A stretch of 64,000 nucleotides of DNA from positions 1 through 64,000 of the forward strand of contig NZ_CP029988.1 in the NCBI RefSeq assembly GCF_003355005.1. Reading direction: 5' to 3'. Positions within the stretch are counted from its first letter, which is position 1. Each line of letters opens with the position of its first letter. The position numbers and the translations under genes are program-made. Below, piece by piece: positions 25,555 through 34,655 of the stretch. Source of the stretch: Sphingomonas sp. FARSPH (GTDB lineage Bacteria > Pseudomonadota > Alphaproteobacteria > Sphingomonadales > Sphingomonadaceae). The notes beneath the pieces were generated by a model, which ran no database searches, had not been told where the DNA came from, and saw only the letters and a program-made list of their open reading frames with translations.

Positions 25555-26247
25555 ATGGCGATCGGCGTCAAAGACAGCACTGAGGATCTCAAGGCATATT
25601 TCGCGGAAGCGGAAAGCTGGGATCGCGAGCGCTTTGTTGCGGCTAACCGCTCCAAGAGGCTGGCCTGGACCGTGGCGGCCGTGGCGAGCGGGCTCGCGGT
25701 TTGCGGGATCGGTGCTGTCGCGGCGCTGGCTCCGTTCAAGACGGTCGTTCCCTATGTCGTGACCGTCGATCGATCGACGGGCGCAACGGAAGTCACGCAA
25801 CAGCTCCGTGGTGACAAGTCGATCACCTATGACGAGGCGGTGCGCAAATACTTCCTCGCCAACTATGTTCGGCTTCGCGAGGGGTGGATTCCGCAAGCTC
25901 GCGAAGAGAACTTCCGGGCCATCCTCGCGCTGTCATCGGCCGATGAACAGCGAAAATGGACTAACTTCTTCAAGAAGGACAATCCGGACTCTCCGCAAAA
26001 TCAGTTCACGGCCAACGATACGGTGTTCGTGTCGATCAAGGCCGTCACCTTCATCAATCCACAAGTGGCTCAGGTCCGCTTCACCAAGCGGCTTGAGCGG
26101 GACTCGCAAGTCACCGAGACGCCGGCCATCGCGACGATCACCTTTGAGGTGCTGTCGAAGCCGGAATCGGAAGCGGGGCGCTACGCCAACCCCCTCGGCC
26201 TGCAAGTCAAATCTTACAGGGCGGACGTGGAGGTCGTCGGTCGATGA
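25555..26247 (+). CDS. virB8: VirB8 assembly protein
   Basis: 230 residues. A cytoplasmic head (KAYFAEAESWDRERF) is followed by a single span (VAAVASGLAVCGIGAVAAL) and a periplasmic NTF2-like domain with FKTVVPYVVTVDRSTG and VRKYFLANYVRLREGW. This is the standard VirB8 order. It overlaps virB9 by four bases (ATGA). Confidence 0.92.
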   Translation: MAIGVKDSTEDLKAYFAEAESWDRERFVAANRSKRLAWTVAAVASGLAVCGIGAVAALAPFKTVVPYVVTVDRSTGATEVTQQLRGDKSITYDEAVRKYFLANYVRLREGWIPQAREENFRAILALSSADEQRKWTNFFKKDNPDSPQNQFTANDTVFVSIKAVTFINPQVAQVRFTKRLERDSQVTETPAIATITFEVLSKPESEAGRYANPLGLQVKSYRADVEVVGR

Positions 26248-27095
26248 AACAGCTCTTCAAAGCCACGCTGGCCTTTGGCCTGGTGCTGTCGGCAACGCCA
26301 GTGCTGGCGCAGCAAACACCCCGGCAATCCGGCCCGGATCATCGCGTGCGCGAGGTCAACTATGACGACAACAACGTCATCGTAATTCGCAGCGCGTTCC
26401 GGACCGCGACGCAGATTGAGTTCGCCCCCGGCGAGCTAATCAAGTTCGTCGCGATGGGCGATACCGTTTCATGGGAGGTCGCGCCGGCTGAAAACTCCCT
26501 CTTCATCAAGCCACGGGAGAGGGCCGGCGCGACGAACCTGATCGTCGTGACGGACTTCCAAGGCCAAAAGCGCAACTACACGTTCGATGTGGTCGCGGTG
26601 AATGGCGCACGATCGCCGGGGACGTTCTTCAAGGTCCGTGTGCGCTATCCGGAGCAGGAAGCGGCAGAGGCGCGCGCCGCGCAAGCGCGCGCCCAGCTCG
26701 CCGCCGCGCTTGAGGCGCAAAACAGCGCGGTAAAGACGGCGCTGGATCTCGGCGTTCTCGAAGGCACGCGGAACCTCAACTACAAGGTCCAGGGCGCGTC
26801 CGCTCTCCAACCTTCCGAAGTGAGCGACAACGGGCAGTTCACGGTGCTGCGCTTCCCCAATCAGCGCAACATACCCGCGATCTTCATCGTCAATCCCGAC
26901 GGGACGGAAGCAACGGCCCCGTTCGATGTACGCGACGAGTTCGTGGTGGTGCACGGCGTTTACAAGGAAATGCGCCTGCGCCGGGGCAAGGTGGTCCTGT
27001 GCATCTACAACGAAAGCCCGAATTTCTACGGCCGCGATCCGAAGACCGACACGGCCTCGGAGATCGTCGATCGGCAAACAGCTCCGGAGAAATGA
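26244..27095 (+). CDS. virB9: VirB9 outer-membrane core protein
   Basis: 283 residues. The signal peptide ends in PVLAQQ, followed by the beta-rich N-terminal domain (VREVNYDDNNVIVI, FAPGELIKFVAMGDTVSW) and the C-terminal domain with NYKVQG and DGTEATAPFDVRDEFVVVHG, which binds VirB7. Full length for the family. Confidence 0.92.
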   Translation: MKQLFKATLAFGLVLSATPVLAQQTPRQSGPDHRVREVNYDDNNVIVIRSAFRTATQIEFAPGELIKFVAMGDTVSWEVAPAENSLFIKPRERAGATNLIVVTDFQGQKRNYTFDVVAVNGARSPGTFFKVRVRYPEQEAAEARAAQARAQLAAALEAQNSAVKTALDLGVLEGTRNLNYKVQGASALQPSEVSDNGQFTVLRFPNQRNIPAIFIVNPDGTEATAPFDVRDEFVVVHGVYKEMRLRRGKVVLCIYNESPNFYGRDPKTDTASEIVDRQTAPEK

Positions 27096-27096
27096 C

Positions 27097-28290
27097 GTGT
27101 CTGAAGACAAAAGATTCGACGTCGATGCGACGCCCAACATGGACGAAATCGACCGCTCGCAACCTGCGGCCGATCGGCCGAACCGGATTCCGTCGCTCTC
27201 AAACTTCCAGTGGGACACTAAGCGTATGATCGTCGCGGGCGCGGTAGGCGGAGCGGCCCTCTTTACCGTCCTGACCGTCGCGGCGGGCGTGGGTGGCAGC
27301 GACGAGGTTGCTGTCGCACCGCCGAAGCCTGCGGCTGTTGAAGTGCCTTACGATCCGAAGACGGTCATCGCGCCGACGCTTGGGAGCGCTCCGACCGATC
27401 CGAACGCGCCCGTCCAGCTCACCGGCGAGCAAGTTCCCCCGATCGGCCCGGGTGGGGCTCCGGGGCCTGTAACCGGGCAAGCCGTGGGCCGCGAACAGAC
27501 GGCGGCAGAACGGCGTCGGGAACAGGCCATCGCCTTGCAGGACGCGGCACGCCGCTCCACGCTGATTGCTTATGGTGGTGACAACACCGGGCTCGGAATG
27601 GCGCGACCGGCAAGTGCCGGCGACGCCGGGGACAGCGGCGGTTCTCCCGCGCCGGCACAAGCGGGCGCTACGCGGTTGGACGAGCTGAAACGGACCTCGG
27701 CAATCGGTCGCGCGACTGCGCGAATGATTGGCGATCGGAACTACCTCATCACGGCGGGGGCCATCATCCCCTGCACGTTGCAAACGGCGATGGACAGCAG
27801 CGTTCCAGGGTACGCGACCTGCATCATCCCTCGCGACGTTTATTCCGATAACGGTCGCGTCGTCCTGATGGAGAAGGGAACGCGGGTCTTCGGCGAGTAT
27901 CAGGGCGGCCTCAACCGCGGCCAATATCGCCTTTTCGCGATGTGGACGCGGGCGGTCACGCCTCGCGGTGTGTCGATCGACATCGGCTCGCCGGCTTCGG
28001 ATCAGCTCGGCCGCGCCGGCATCACCGGCAAGGTCAATCGCTTCTTTTGGGAGCGGTTCGGCGGTGCGCTGTTGTTCAGCGTGCTTGAAAGCGGCGGCCA
28101 GGTGGCCGCGTCGGCTGTCGGTCCCGAAGGGACCAACATCACGCGGGTTCCCTCGGACTCCACCTCGCAAATCCTGTCCGACACGCAGCAAATCCGGCCT
28201 GTGGTCCGGATCAATCAAGGCGCGGAAATGGGAATTACAGTCGCCAAGGATTTCGACTTTTCCTCTGTCTATGGGCTGGGTCTAAAGTGA
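27097..28290 (+). CDS. virB10: VirB10 envelope-spanning protein
   Basis: 397 residues. An N-terminal cytoplasmic part leads to one span (IVAGAVGGAALFTVLTVAAG), a proline-rich periplasmic linker, and the conserved TrbI-like barrel (YLITAGAIIPCTLQTAM, GYATCIIPRDVYSDNGRV, FWERFGGALLFSVLE). It bridges inner and outer membranes and senses ATP use. GTG 27097 lies one base after the virB9 stop. Confidence 0.92.
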   Translation: MSEDKRFDVDATPNMDEIDRSQPAADRPNRIPSLSNFQWDTKRMIVAGAVGGAALFTVLTVAAGVGGSDEVAVAPPKPAAVEVPYDPKTVIAPTLGSAPTDPNAPVQLTGEQVPPIGPGGAPGPVTGQAVGREQTAAERRREQAIALQDAARRSTLIAYGGDNTGLGMARPASAGDAGDSGGSPAPAQAGATRLDELKRTSAIGRATARMIGDRNYLITAGAIIPCTLQTAMDSSVPGYATCIIPRDVYSDNGRVVLMEKGTRVFGEYQGGLNRGQYRLFAMWTRAVTPRGVSIDIGSPASDQLGRAGITGKVNRFFWERFGGALLFSVLESGGQVAASAVGPEGTNITRVPSDSTSQILSDTQQIRPVVRINQGAEMGITVAKDFDFSSVYGLGLK

Positions 28291-29300
28291 CGGTCACGCC
28301 CTTCCGAAACACCGCGATCCTCGACAACGCGATTCAGCCGCTCCGCAAATATCTGGACGAGGCTGATGTTACGGAAGTGGTGGTGAACGAACCTCAGTTG
28401 GTGGGGATCGAGCGCCGGGGCGGTTGGTCCTGGGAGCGCGAAGAGTCGATGACGCTCGATGCGCTTATGGAGCTGGCCCGCGCTGCGGCGGCTTTCACGT
28501 CGCAGGACGTGACGCGAGAAAATCCGATCTGCTCGACGATCTTCCCGACTGGCGAGCGCGTCCAGCTCGTCATCCCGCCTGTCGTTCCCGATGGCACTGT
28601 CTCGGTGACGGTCCGGAAGCCGTCGACAAAGACGATGACGCTTCAGGACTTCGAGGCTGCGGGCCTGTTCAGCGAAACGAAGGTGGCGCACAAGCGGGTG
28701 AGCCCGGTTGAGGAAAAGCTGCTGGGCCTGCTCAACACGGGCCGGCATGTCGAGTTCTTCGACCTGGCTGTGCGAAGCCGCCTCAACATCCTGATTTCCG
28801 GCGCGACGGGCTCCGGCAAAACGACGTTCTCGAAAGGGCTCATCAAGCTCATTCCCGAGAACGAACGGCTTTTGACGATCGAGGACACGCGCGAGCTGGT
28901 CGTTCCGCATAAGAACGTCGTCCACATGGTCTATAGCAAGGACGGCCAAGGCACCGCGAAAGTGACGGCTAAGGAGCTGCTGGAAAGCGCCCTGCGTATG
29001 CGGCCTGACCGCATCTTGCTCCAAGAGCTGCGGGACGGAACGGCGTTCTTCTACCTGCGGAACGTCAACAGCGGCCATCCCGGCTCGATCACGACAATTC
29101 ACGCGGACTCGGCGGAACTGGCGTTCGAGCAACTTACGCTCTTGGTGAAGGAGAGCGAAGGCGGCGCGGACCTGGCGCGCGACGACATCCGCTCGCTGCT
29201 CAAGATCCTCGTCGATGTCGTCGTGCAGATGAAGAAGGTCGACGGCGAGTTCAAAATGACGGAGATTTATTATGACCCAGCGGGGCGGCACGCAGCGTAG
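28287..29300 (+). CDS. virB11: VirB11 traffic ATPase
   Basis: 337 residues with Walker A GATGSGKTTFSK (near residue 171), the Asp box LTIEDTRELV and the His box (GHPGSITTIHADSAE). These identify a hexameric VirB11 secretion ATPase. It overlaps virB10 by four bases and virD4 by 29, so the three are one transcript. Confidence 0.94.
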   Translation: MTVTPFRNTAILDNAIQPLRKYLDEADVTEVVVNEPQLVGIERRGGWSWEREESMTLDALMELARAAAAFTSQDVTRENPICSTIFPTGERVQLVIPPVVPDGTVSVTVRKPSTKTMTLQDFEAAGLFSETKVAHKRVSPVEEKLLGLLNTGRHVEFFDLAVRSRLNILISGATGSGKTTFSKGLIKLIPENERLLTIEDTRELVVPHKNVVHMVYSKDGQGTAKVTAKELLESALRMRPDRILLQELRDGTAFFYLRNVNSGHPGSITTIHADSAELAFEQLTLLVKESEGGADLARDDIRSLLKILVDVVVQMKKVDGEFKMTEIYYDPAGRHAA

Positions 29301-31083
29301 CGGCGCGGCTCTGGCGGCGGGCCTGCCGTTCGCCCTGGTCCTCGTCTTCCTCATCGGCTCAATCATCGCGTGGTTCGTCCTCGGGCTGCCCGCGTCGAAA
29401 TACGATCCCCTCAAGATGCCGGCCTTCTTCTGGTACTATCGGGGCGACCCGGTTGTGCTGAAGGCGCTTGGTGCCGGCGTTCTCGCCGGCTCCCTCGTCG
29501 CCGGCCTGCTCCTGTTCTGGTTCGTCTCGAGGAAACCTCCGCTCCACGGTGCAGCGCGCTTCGCCAAGGAAAGCGAGATCCGCCGTGGAGGCTTCCGATC
29601 GAACGACGGCGTTGTTCTCGGGAAGAAGCGCGGCAAATTCCTGATCTTCGGCGGCAATGAACATTGCATCGTCGAAGCTCCTACCCGCTCGGGCAAAGGC
29701 GTCGGCATTGTCATCCCGAACCTGCTTAGCTGGCAGGACTCGCTTGTCGTTCTCGATGTGAAGCGGGAGAATTGGGACGCCACAGCGGGCTTCCGTGCGA
29801 GATTCGGGCAGGCGGTCTATCTCTTCAATCCGACCGATCCGGAGGGGCGCACGGCTCGCTACAATCCGCTGAGCTACATCGATCGCGAAGACGCCGATCA
29901 GGTCATCATTGAGCTACAGAAGATCGCGACCATGCTGTTCGTCCCGCCTGAGCGGGGCGAACCGTTCTGGACGGACTCTGCGCGAACGGCGTTCGTGGGC
30001 GTCGGCGCGTATCTGGCGCAGTCCTCGGAGCCCTTCACGATCGGCGCTATCTACCGGCTCATGACGACGGGCGACACGCGCGGGTTCTTCCGCAAGGCGC
30101 TCGAAGATCCGACGCTCTCCCAAGGGTGCCGTAACGCCCTGGCCGACTTCACATCGGGCGCTGACAACACGTTCGCCGGCATCGTCCAGACCGTCACGTC
30201 AAAGCTGAGCCTCTGGCTCAACCCGCGCGTGGATGCGGCAACGGAAGAAAGCGATTTCGATCTGCGCGAGCTGCGGTCGCGGCCGATGTCGATTTATCTC
30301 GGCGTCTCGCCCGACGAGCTGGACCGCGTTGCGCCGCTCTACAATCTGCTGTTTCAACAGCTCATTGATCTGAACGTGCGCGATCTGCCGGACAAGCGGA
30401 CCCCGCTCAAGATCCTCGTCGTGCTAGACGAGTTCGCGCGCATCGGCCGCGCCCAGGTCATCGCAAGCGCGTTCTCATACGTCGCCGGCTACGGCATCCG
30501 CCTCTTGCCGGTGATCCAATCTCGTTCGCAGCTCCGTGCCGTCTATGGCGAGCATGTAGCGAACGAGATTGTTGCCAACTGCGGTGTTGAAGTCGCGTTC
30601 ACACCGAAGGAGGTTCGGGTCGCGAACGAGCTGTCTGAGCGCATTGGCTATGTCGGGCAGGAGTCCGTCACCAAATCGCTGACGATCCACGGGATGCTCG
30701 CCAATCGCTCAAAGTCGATGTCTGACCAGCGCCGCGCGCTGCTGCTGCCTCAAGAGCTGATGCAGTTTCCGGATAGCGAGCTGCTGTTGCTGCGTGGCGG
30801 TATGCCACCGATCCACGGCGACAAAATCCGGTACTTCGCTGATCGGCATTTCACCCAGCGCGTTCTCCCTGCGCCGACGGTGCCGCCGATCGCGCGACGT
30901 GTCCGTGACGACGAGGATCTTCCGGACTGCGCGCCCCCCGACTTCGATCAACTGACCGATCCCGACGCCCTCACTTTCGCGATGGATTGCGTCGTCACGT
31001 CGGACTTTCCTGACATGCTGATCGATGTCGAAGCGGAGCGCCACGGCAACGAGGTTGTGGGTGTAATCGAGCAGGAGAGGTAA
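29272..31083 (+). CDS. virD4: VirD4/TraG coupling protein
   Basis: 603 residues. Two N-terminal spans (FALVLVFLIGSIIAWFVLG and LKALGAGVLAGSLVAGLLL), Walker A APTRSGKGVG near residue 136, and Walker B-like ILVVLDEFARIG near residue 380. It delivers the relaxase-DNA complex to the VirB channel. Its presence next to virB11 supports DNA transfer as well as protein secretion. Confidence 0.94.
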   Translation: MTQRGGTQRSGAALAAGLPFALVLVFLIGSIIAWFVLGLPASKYDPLKMPAFFWYYRGDPVVLKALGAGVLAGSLVAGLLLFWFVSRKPPLHGAARFAKESEIRRGGFRSNDGVVLGKKRGKFLIFGGNEHCIVEAPTRSGKGVGIVIPNLLSWQDSLVVLDVKRENWDATAGFRARFGQAVYLFNPTDPEGRTARYNPLSYIDREDADQVIIELQKIATMLFVPPERGEPFWTDSARTAFVGVGAYLAQSSEPFTIGAIYRLMTTGDTRGFFRKALEDPTLSQGCRNALADFTSGADNTFAGIVQTVTSKLSLWLNPRVDAATEESDFDLRELRSRPMSIYLGVSPDELDRVAPLYNLLFQQLIDLNVRDLPDKRTPLKILVVLDEFARIGRAQVIASAFSYVAGYGIRLLPVIQSRSQLRAVYGEHVANEIVANCGVEVAFTPKEVRVANELSERIGYVGQESVTKSLTIHGMLANRSKSMSDQRRALLLPQELMQFPDSELLLLRGGMPPIHGDKIRYFADRHFTQRVLPAPTVPPIARRVRDDEDLPDCAPPDFDQLTDPDALTFAMDCVVTSDFPDMLIDVEAERHGNEVVGVIEQER

Positions 31084-31084
31084 G

Positions 31085-31828
31085 ATGGCTGACCAAGCGA
31101 ACGCGACGCCCTCTGGACCGGATATGGCGGCCAGGAAGCGCAACAACGTCGACATGCCCGCGGAGTTGGAATCGAGGTTCCTGCGCGTCGGGAACAAGCT
31201 GTACCGATCCGCGCACGATAAGACGCCGGTAGCTACGATTTCCGCCGATCGCATCAAGGCCAAGGACGCCAGCTCGCTCCCCGATCTGGTACGGCTCGCG
31301 AAGGCGAATGGCTGGACCTCGCTCAAGATCAGCGGCGACGAAGAGTTCAAGCGGGCCGCCTATCTCGCTGCATCGGCCCAAGGCATCCGGATCGACGGCT
31401 ACAAGCCCGACGAGAAAACCAAGGCCGCGGCCGATCGCGAGCAGGCGCGACAAGCTGCGGCGGCACCGACGAAGGAGCAAGCATCGCGCACGGCAAATCA
31501 GGCGCGCGACAACAAGGAACAGGCCGATCCGGCGAAGGACCTGGCCGAACGCTTCCGCCGTCAAACCGACGTGCAGAACGCGAAAGACCCGGACCTGAAG
31601 CGGGCGCAAAGCCACGTCGCCCATGCCGTCACAATCGCGTCTGGCCGCTTCCCGAACGACACGACGAAGCAACGCGAGTTCGTGGCCGAACGGAAAGAGG
31701 AAATCGCGGGACGCCTACAGCGCGGCGAACAAGTCGCCGGCATCGAAGTGAAGCAGCAACAAACCCAGCGCATCCGCGAAATGCAACAGGATCAGGTTTT
31801 GCAGAAAACCCCGACGCGGGGCCGCTAG
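31085..31828 (+). CDS. LPD7-domain protein
   Basis: 247 residues. The first half matches the large polyvalent protein-associated domain 7: FLRVGNKLYRSAHDKTPVA and LVRLAKANGWTSLKISGDEE. In many plasmids this domain is the C-terminal part of the relaxase. Here it is a separate gene right after virD4 and convergent with the relaxase, overlapping it by four bases at their ends. The second half is charged coiled-coil. A role as relaxosome partner is inference. Confidence 0.8.
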   Translation: MADQANATPSGPDMAARKRNNVDMPAELESRFLRVGNKLYRSAHDKTPVATISADRIKAKDASSLPDLVRLAKANGWTSLKISGDEEFKRAAYLAASAQGIRIDGYKPDEKTKAAADREQARQAAAAPTKEQASRTANQARDNKEQADPAKDLAERFRRQTDVQNAKDPDLKRAQSHVAHAVTIASGRFPNDTTKQREFVAERKEEIAGRLQRGEQVAGIEVKQQQTQRIREMQQDQVLQKTPTRGR

Positions 31829-32994
31829 CGTCGCCGCGTCGGTGCCGGCCTATAAGGCGTCGGCCCGTCGCGTGTCGGCCCCTCATGTGGCCTCTCTGGC
31901 GTCCTGGGGGCCTGTTGCTGCTGTGAGCGGTCCTGTGGCCGCTCCTGCCCCTCCTGACGCTCCTGCGCGGCCTTCACGCGGCGCGTAGCCTCTCTCAAGG
32001 CGCGATCCGGAACAGTCTCGATCGTCGGCCGCTCCTGAAGGAACGCCCGCACGTCGCCGGCAAGAGCGCGATCGGCGCGGTTGCCGCTGCGCTCCAGCCA
32101 CTCGGCCGCCGCCTCGTAGCGTTGGCGCGTGTCCTCCCAGCGCTCCTTAGCCTTCGCCACGAAAGCGGGCTGCTCGCCCTTCCCTAGCGCGATCATCATC
32201 GCTTCCCGGGCCTGCTTCATGTCGGCGTCGGTAGGCTGGCGCGACGCGCCGCTGAGGATCTTCGCGCGCATCTGCGTGAGGGCCATGCTGACGCCGGCTT
32301 TGCCCTGCCCCCGCGAGTAGCGCGGCGTCGCCTCGGCCTCGACGCCACGGCTGCGCAGCGCCTCGGCGAACGCCTCGCGGAACTTGAACAGATCCTCGCG
32401 CCGTGGATCGAAGCGCTTGCGGTTCAGTCCCTCGGCCTGGACGGTCAGATGCACATGCGGACGGTCCGTGTCGACGTGAAGCGCCATCAGATAATCGTGG
32501 TTGTCGCCAATCATGCGATCGGCCGCGTCGCGGACCGCCTGTTTGACGGTTTCCGGATCGGTGCCTTGCGTCATCGAGAAAACCATAGAGACGGCCGAAA
32601 CGCTCGTGCCCTTGCGCCATGAGGCGGTGTCGCCCCACTCTTCGGCAATGCGGGCGATGTCCGCTTTGTCCTTGATCTCTTCCCCGTCGCGGGTCTCGAT
32701 CGCGATTTCGCCCTTGCGGCCGATATAGTCGAGGTGGGCGGCTACATGGGCCGCCCCCTTCTTTCGGCCCGTCACCTTCACCACCACTTCCGGCGACTTG
32801 CGCACGACGCGCGCGAGAACGGCGCGAACGTCGATCGACCTGGGCGACGCGCTGGCCGGCGCGCTGGCGTGGTGTGGGGCAAACTGCCCCGTGCCGCTCA
32901 CGATCTGCTTGGCATATTTCAGATTGGGATCGCCAAACACTCGCGGCCGGAAAACCGGCTTGAGCGCGCCAAACAGCTCGTCCTCGAACGCCAT
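31825..32994 (-). CDS. Conjugative relaxase (VirD2/MobP-like)
   Basis: 389 residues. The relaxase core has the three-histidine motif HVDTDRPHVHL near residue 172 and an upstream AAHLDYIGRKG, where a catalytic tyrosine is plausible. It would nick oriT and lead the strand into the recipient. The C-terminus is rich in R, Q and P (QQQQAPRTPERP), a form common in secretion signals. ATG 32994 overlaps the mobC stop as ATGA. Confidence 0.88.
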   Translation of the reverse strand: MAFEDELFGALKPVFRPRVFGDPNLKYAKQIVSGTGQFAPHHASAPASASPRSIDVRAVLARVVRKSPEVVVKVTGRKKGAAHVAAHLDYIGRKGEIAIETRDGEEIKDKADIARIAEEWGDTASWRKGTSVSAVSMVFSMTQGTDPETVKQAVRDAADRMIGDNHDYLMALHVDTDRPHVHLTVQAEGLNRKRFDPRREDLFKFREAFAEALRSRGVEAEATPRYSRGQGKAGVSMALTQMRAKILSGASRQPTDADMKQAREAMMIALGKGEQPAFVAKAKERWEDTRQRYEAAAEWLERSGNRADRALAGDVRAFLQERPTIETVPDRALREATRRVKAAQERQEGQERPQDRSQQQQAPRTPERPHEGPTRDGPTPYRPAPTRRR

Positions 32995-33557
32995 CAGTCC
33001 GCCACCTGCCAGAACGACGCATCGCCGCGCAGCGCGTCGCCTAGCGCCGCCACCTGCTCGTTGATCTCTCCGCGCATTTCGATGATCCGGCCCAGCTCGC
33101 GTTCGATCTGTAGCCCGCTGTCGGCCATCATCGCCGCGTTGCCAGCCTTCATCGCCTGATTCAGATTTCGGCCAATCCGCTGCAACTGCATCCGGATCGG
33201 CGCGAGCGCATCGCGAAGCCCGTCGTCGACGTGCCCCTTCAAGCCGATATGCCGGCGAACCAGCGCCTTGATCCACCCGGCGCGGTCGATGCCCCTCTTG
33301 GCGGCGCGCGCGTCCAGCACGGCCAGCTCCGCGTCCGTGAGGCTTATGCGAACACGGTTGCTCTCGGGCTCGGCTCGCGGCGCGAGGCGTGGCGCGTCGG
33401 CAACGCGGCTCATGGCCTGGTCGAGCATGGACCGCAAAAGCGCGCTCCTGCCGCCCCTTCCCTCTGCGAGCGCATCGAAGGCAGCGAGCGTCGCGCGGTC
33501 GACGCGGACTGTCAGCATCGCCTTGCCTTCAGTGGGGGGTGTTAAGGGTTGCGGCAT
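32994..33557 (-). CDS. mobC: MobC-like relaxosome protein
   Basis: 187 residues with a ribbon-helix-helix type segment (VRISLTDAELAVLDARAAKR) and the MobC hallmark IRMQLQRIGRNLNQ near residue 126. It helps the relaxase melt DNA at nic. An N-terminal second RHH-like stretch (MLTVRVDRATLAAFDALAE) is present; that methionine is the alternative start. It sits directly downstream of the oriT region. Confidence 0.85.
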   Translation of the reverse strand: MPQPLTPPTEGKAMLTVRVDRATLAAFDALAEGRGGRSALLRSMLDQAMSRVADAPRLAPRAEPESNRVRISLTDAELAVLDARAAKRGIDRAGWIKALVRRHIGLKGHVDDGLRDALAPIRMQLQRIGRNLNQAMKAGNAAMMADSGLQIERELGRIIEMRGEINEQVAALGDALRGDASFWQVAD

Positions 33558-33672
33558 CGCCAGCGAGCGTAGTGTAATACACGAAGCCCAGCAACCCCTA
33601 TCCTGCCATCAAACACCCCCCACTACTTTCGCTCTATTTTTGTGGCGCGCGCCACAATCTCACACGATGTTC
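33558..33672. other. oriT: Origin of transfer with nic site
   Basis: TATCCTGC at 33599-33606 matches the RP4/Ti-type nic consensus YATCCTG|Y, placing the cut between 33605 and 33606 on the plus strand. Nearby, TGTGGCGCGCGCCACA (33641-33656) is a perfect 16-base palindrome. It sits upstream of mobC and the relaxase gene, the normal place for oriT. Confidence 0.72.
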
Positions 33673-33738
33673 TTGAAGCGAGGAAATCGCGGAAACGGGG
33701 GTCCGGCGAGCGCAGCGAGCCCCGCCGATCTGGCGTCG

Positions 33739-34653
33739 CTACTGATCGAAACGAACGGTCCGGGGTGCGTCTTCGCCCTCGAAGTGCAACACCGCTTCAA
33801 TGATCCGTGCGCGCTTGCCTTCAACGTCGATGAAGCGCGCGGCATCGCCCTGTCCGCCCCTTCTCGCCACCGGAGCGCGTGGCTCAACGGAGTCATTCGC
33901 GGAAGGAAGAGAATGGGTTTTGCTCCCCTCCCCTTCGCCCGCCACCTTTGCGGGGTGCTGCTCGCTCTGGGCGCGCGTCCCGGTGTCCGCTTGCTCCTGG
34001 CGCCGGTTGCCAACTTCGCGGGCGAACTGCTCGCACGCTCGTTCTGTCAAACTGCCAGCCGGGGCACCGTTAAGGAAAGCCCGGGTCGCGGCCTCGTCGC
34101 GTTGGGCGGCGCTCAACAATGCAGCGGCCCCACGCACGGAAATATCGTCCAGCCTTGCCGTGATGAAGTCGGGAGCGGAAGCGAGCGAACGATAGCGGTT
34201 AAGCGTAGCGCGATCCCGCCCCGTGACGCGCGCCAGCTCGCTAACGGATTGTCCGGCCTTCGCCTGGGAAGCGACGAACGCGATCATGTCGCGCGCGGAA
34301 AGCTGCTCGCGCTGGTCGTTCTCAATGAACTGATCGATCCGCACTTGGGCGGCGTCGGTCTGCTCGCTGACGATCGCGCGGACCGGGATTCCGAGGTGCT
34401 GGCACGCCCGCCACCTTCTCTCGCCAAAGTGCACCATATGGCGGCCATCGGCATCCGCGGGTGCTACGGTGATCGGCTGTAGCTGGCCCCGCTCCTTGAT
34501 GGTCGCGGCAAGGGCCTCGATCTCGCTTTGATCGATCGCACGCCTTACGTTGTCGGGATCGGGATAGACCTGGCTAGGGTCGAGCGACAGGACGCGGGCC
34601 TGCCCCGCAACCTCGTCTTTGGCGGCGAAAACGTCGAAGTTGCCGAACTCCAC
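33739..34653 (-). CDS. parB: Partition protein ParB
   Basis: 304 residues. ParB N-terminal box: DPSQVYPDPDNVRRAIDQSEIE, then HFGERRWRAC (the CTP-binding GERR motif). The helix-turn-helix is SVSELARVTGRDRATLNRY. GTG 34653 follows AGGAG with usual spacing and is tight against the parA stop, so the two are co-translated. It binds the centromere and stimulates ParA. Confidence 0.9.
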   Translation of the reverse strand: MEFGNFDVFAAKDEVAGQARVLSLDPSQVYPDPDNVRRAIDQSEIEALAATIKERGQLQPITVAPADADGRHMVHFGERRWRACQHLGIPVRAIVSEQTDAAQVRIDQFIENDQREQLSARDMIAFVASQAKAGQSVSELARVTGRDRATLNRYRSLASAPDFITARLDDISVRGAAALLSAAQRDEAATRAFLNGAPAGSLTERACEQFAREVGNRRQEQADTGTRAQSEQHPAKVAGEGEGSKTHSLPSANDSVEPRAPVARRGGQGDAARFIDVEGKRARIIEAVLHFEGEDAPRTVRFDQ

Positions 34654-34655
34654 GA

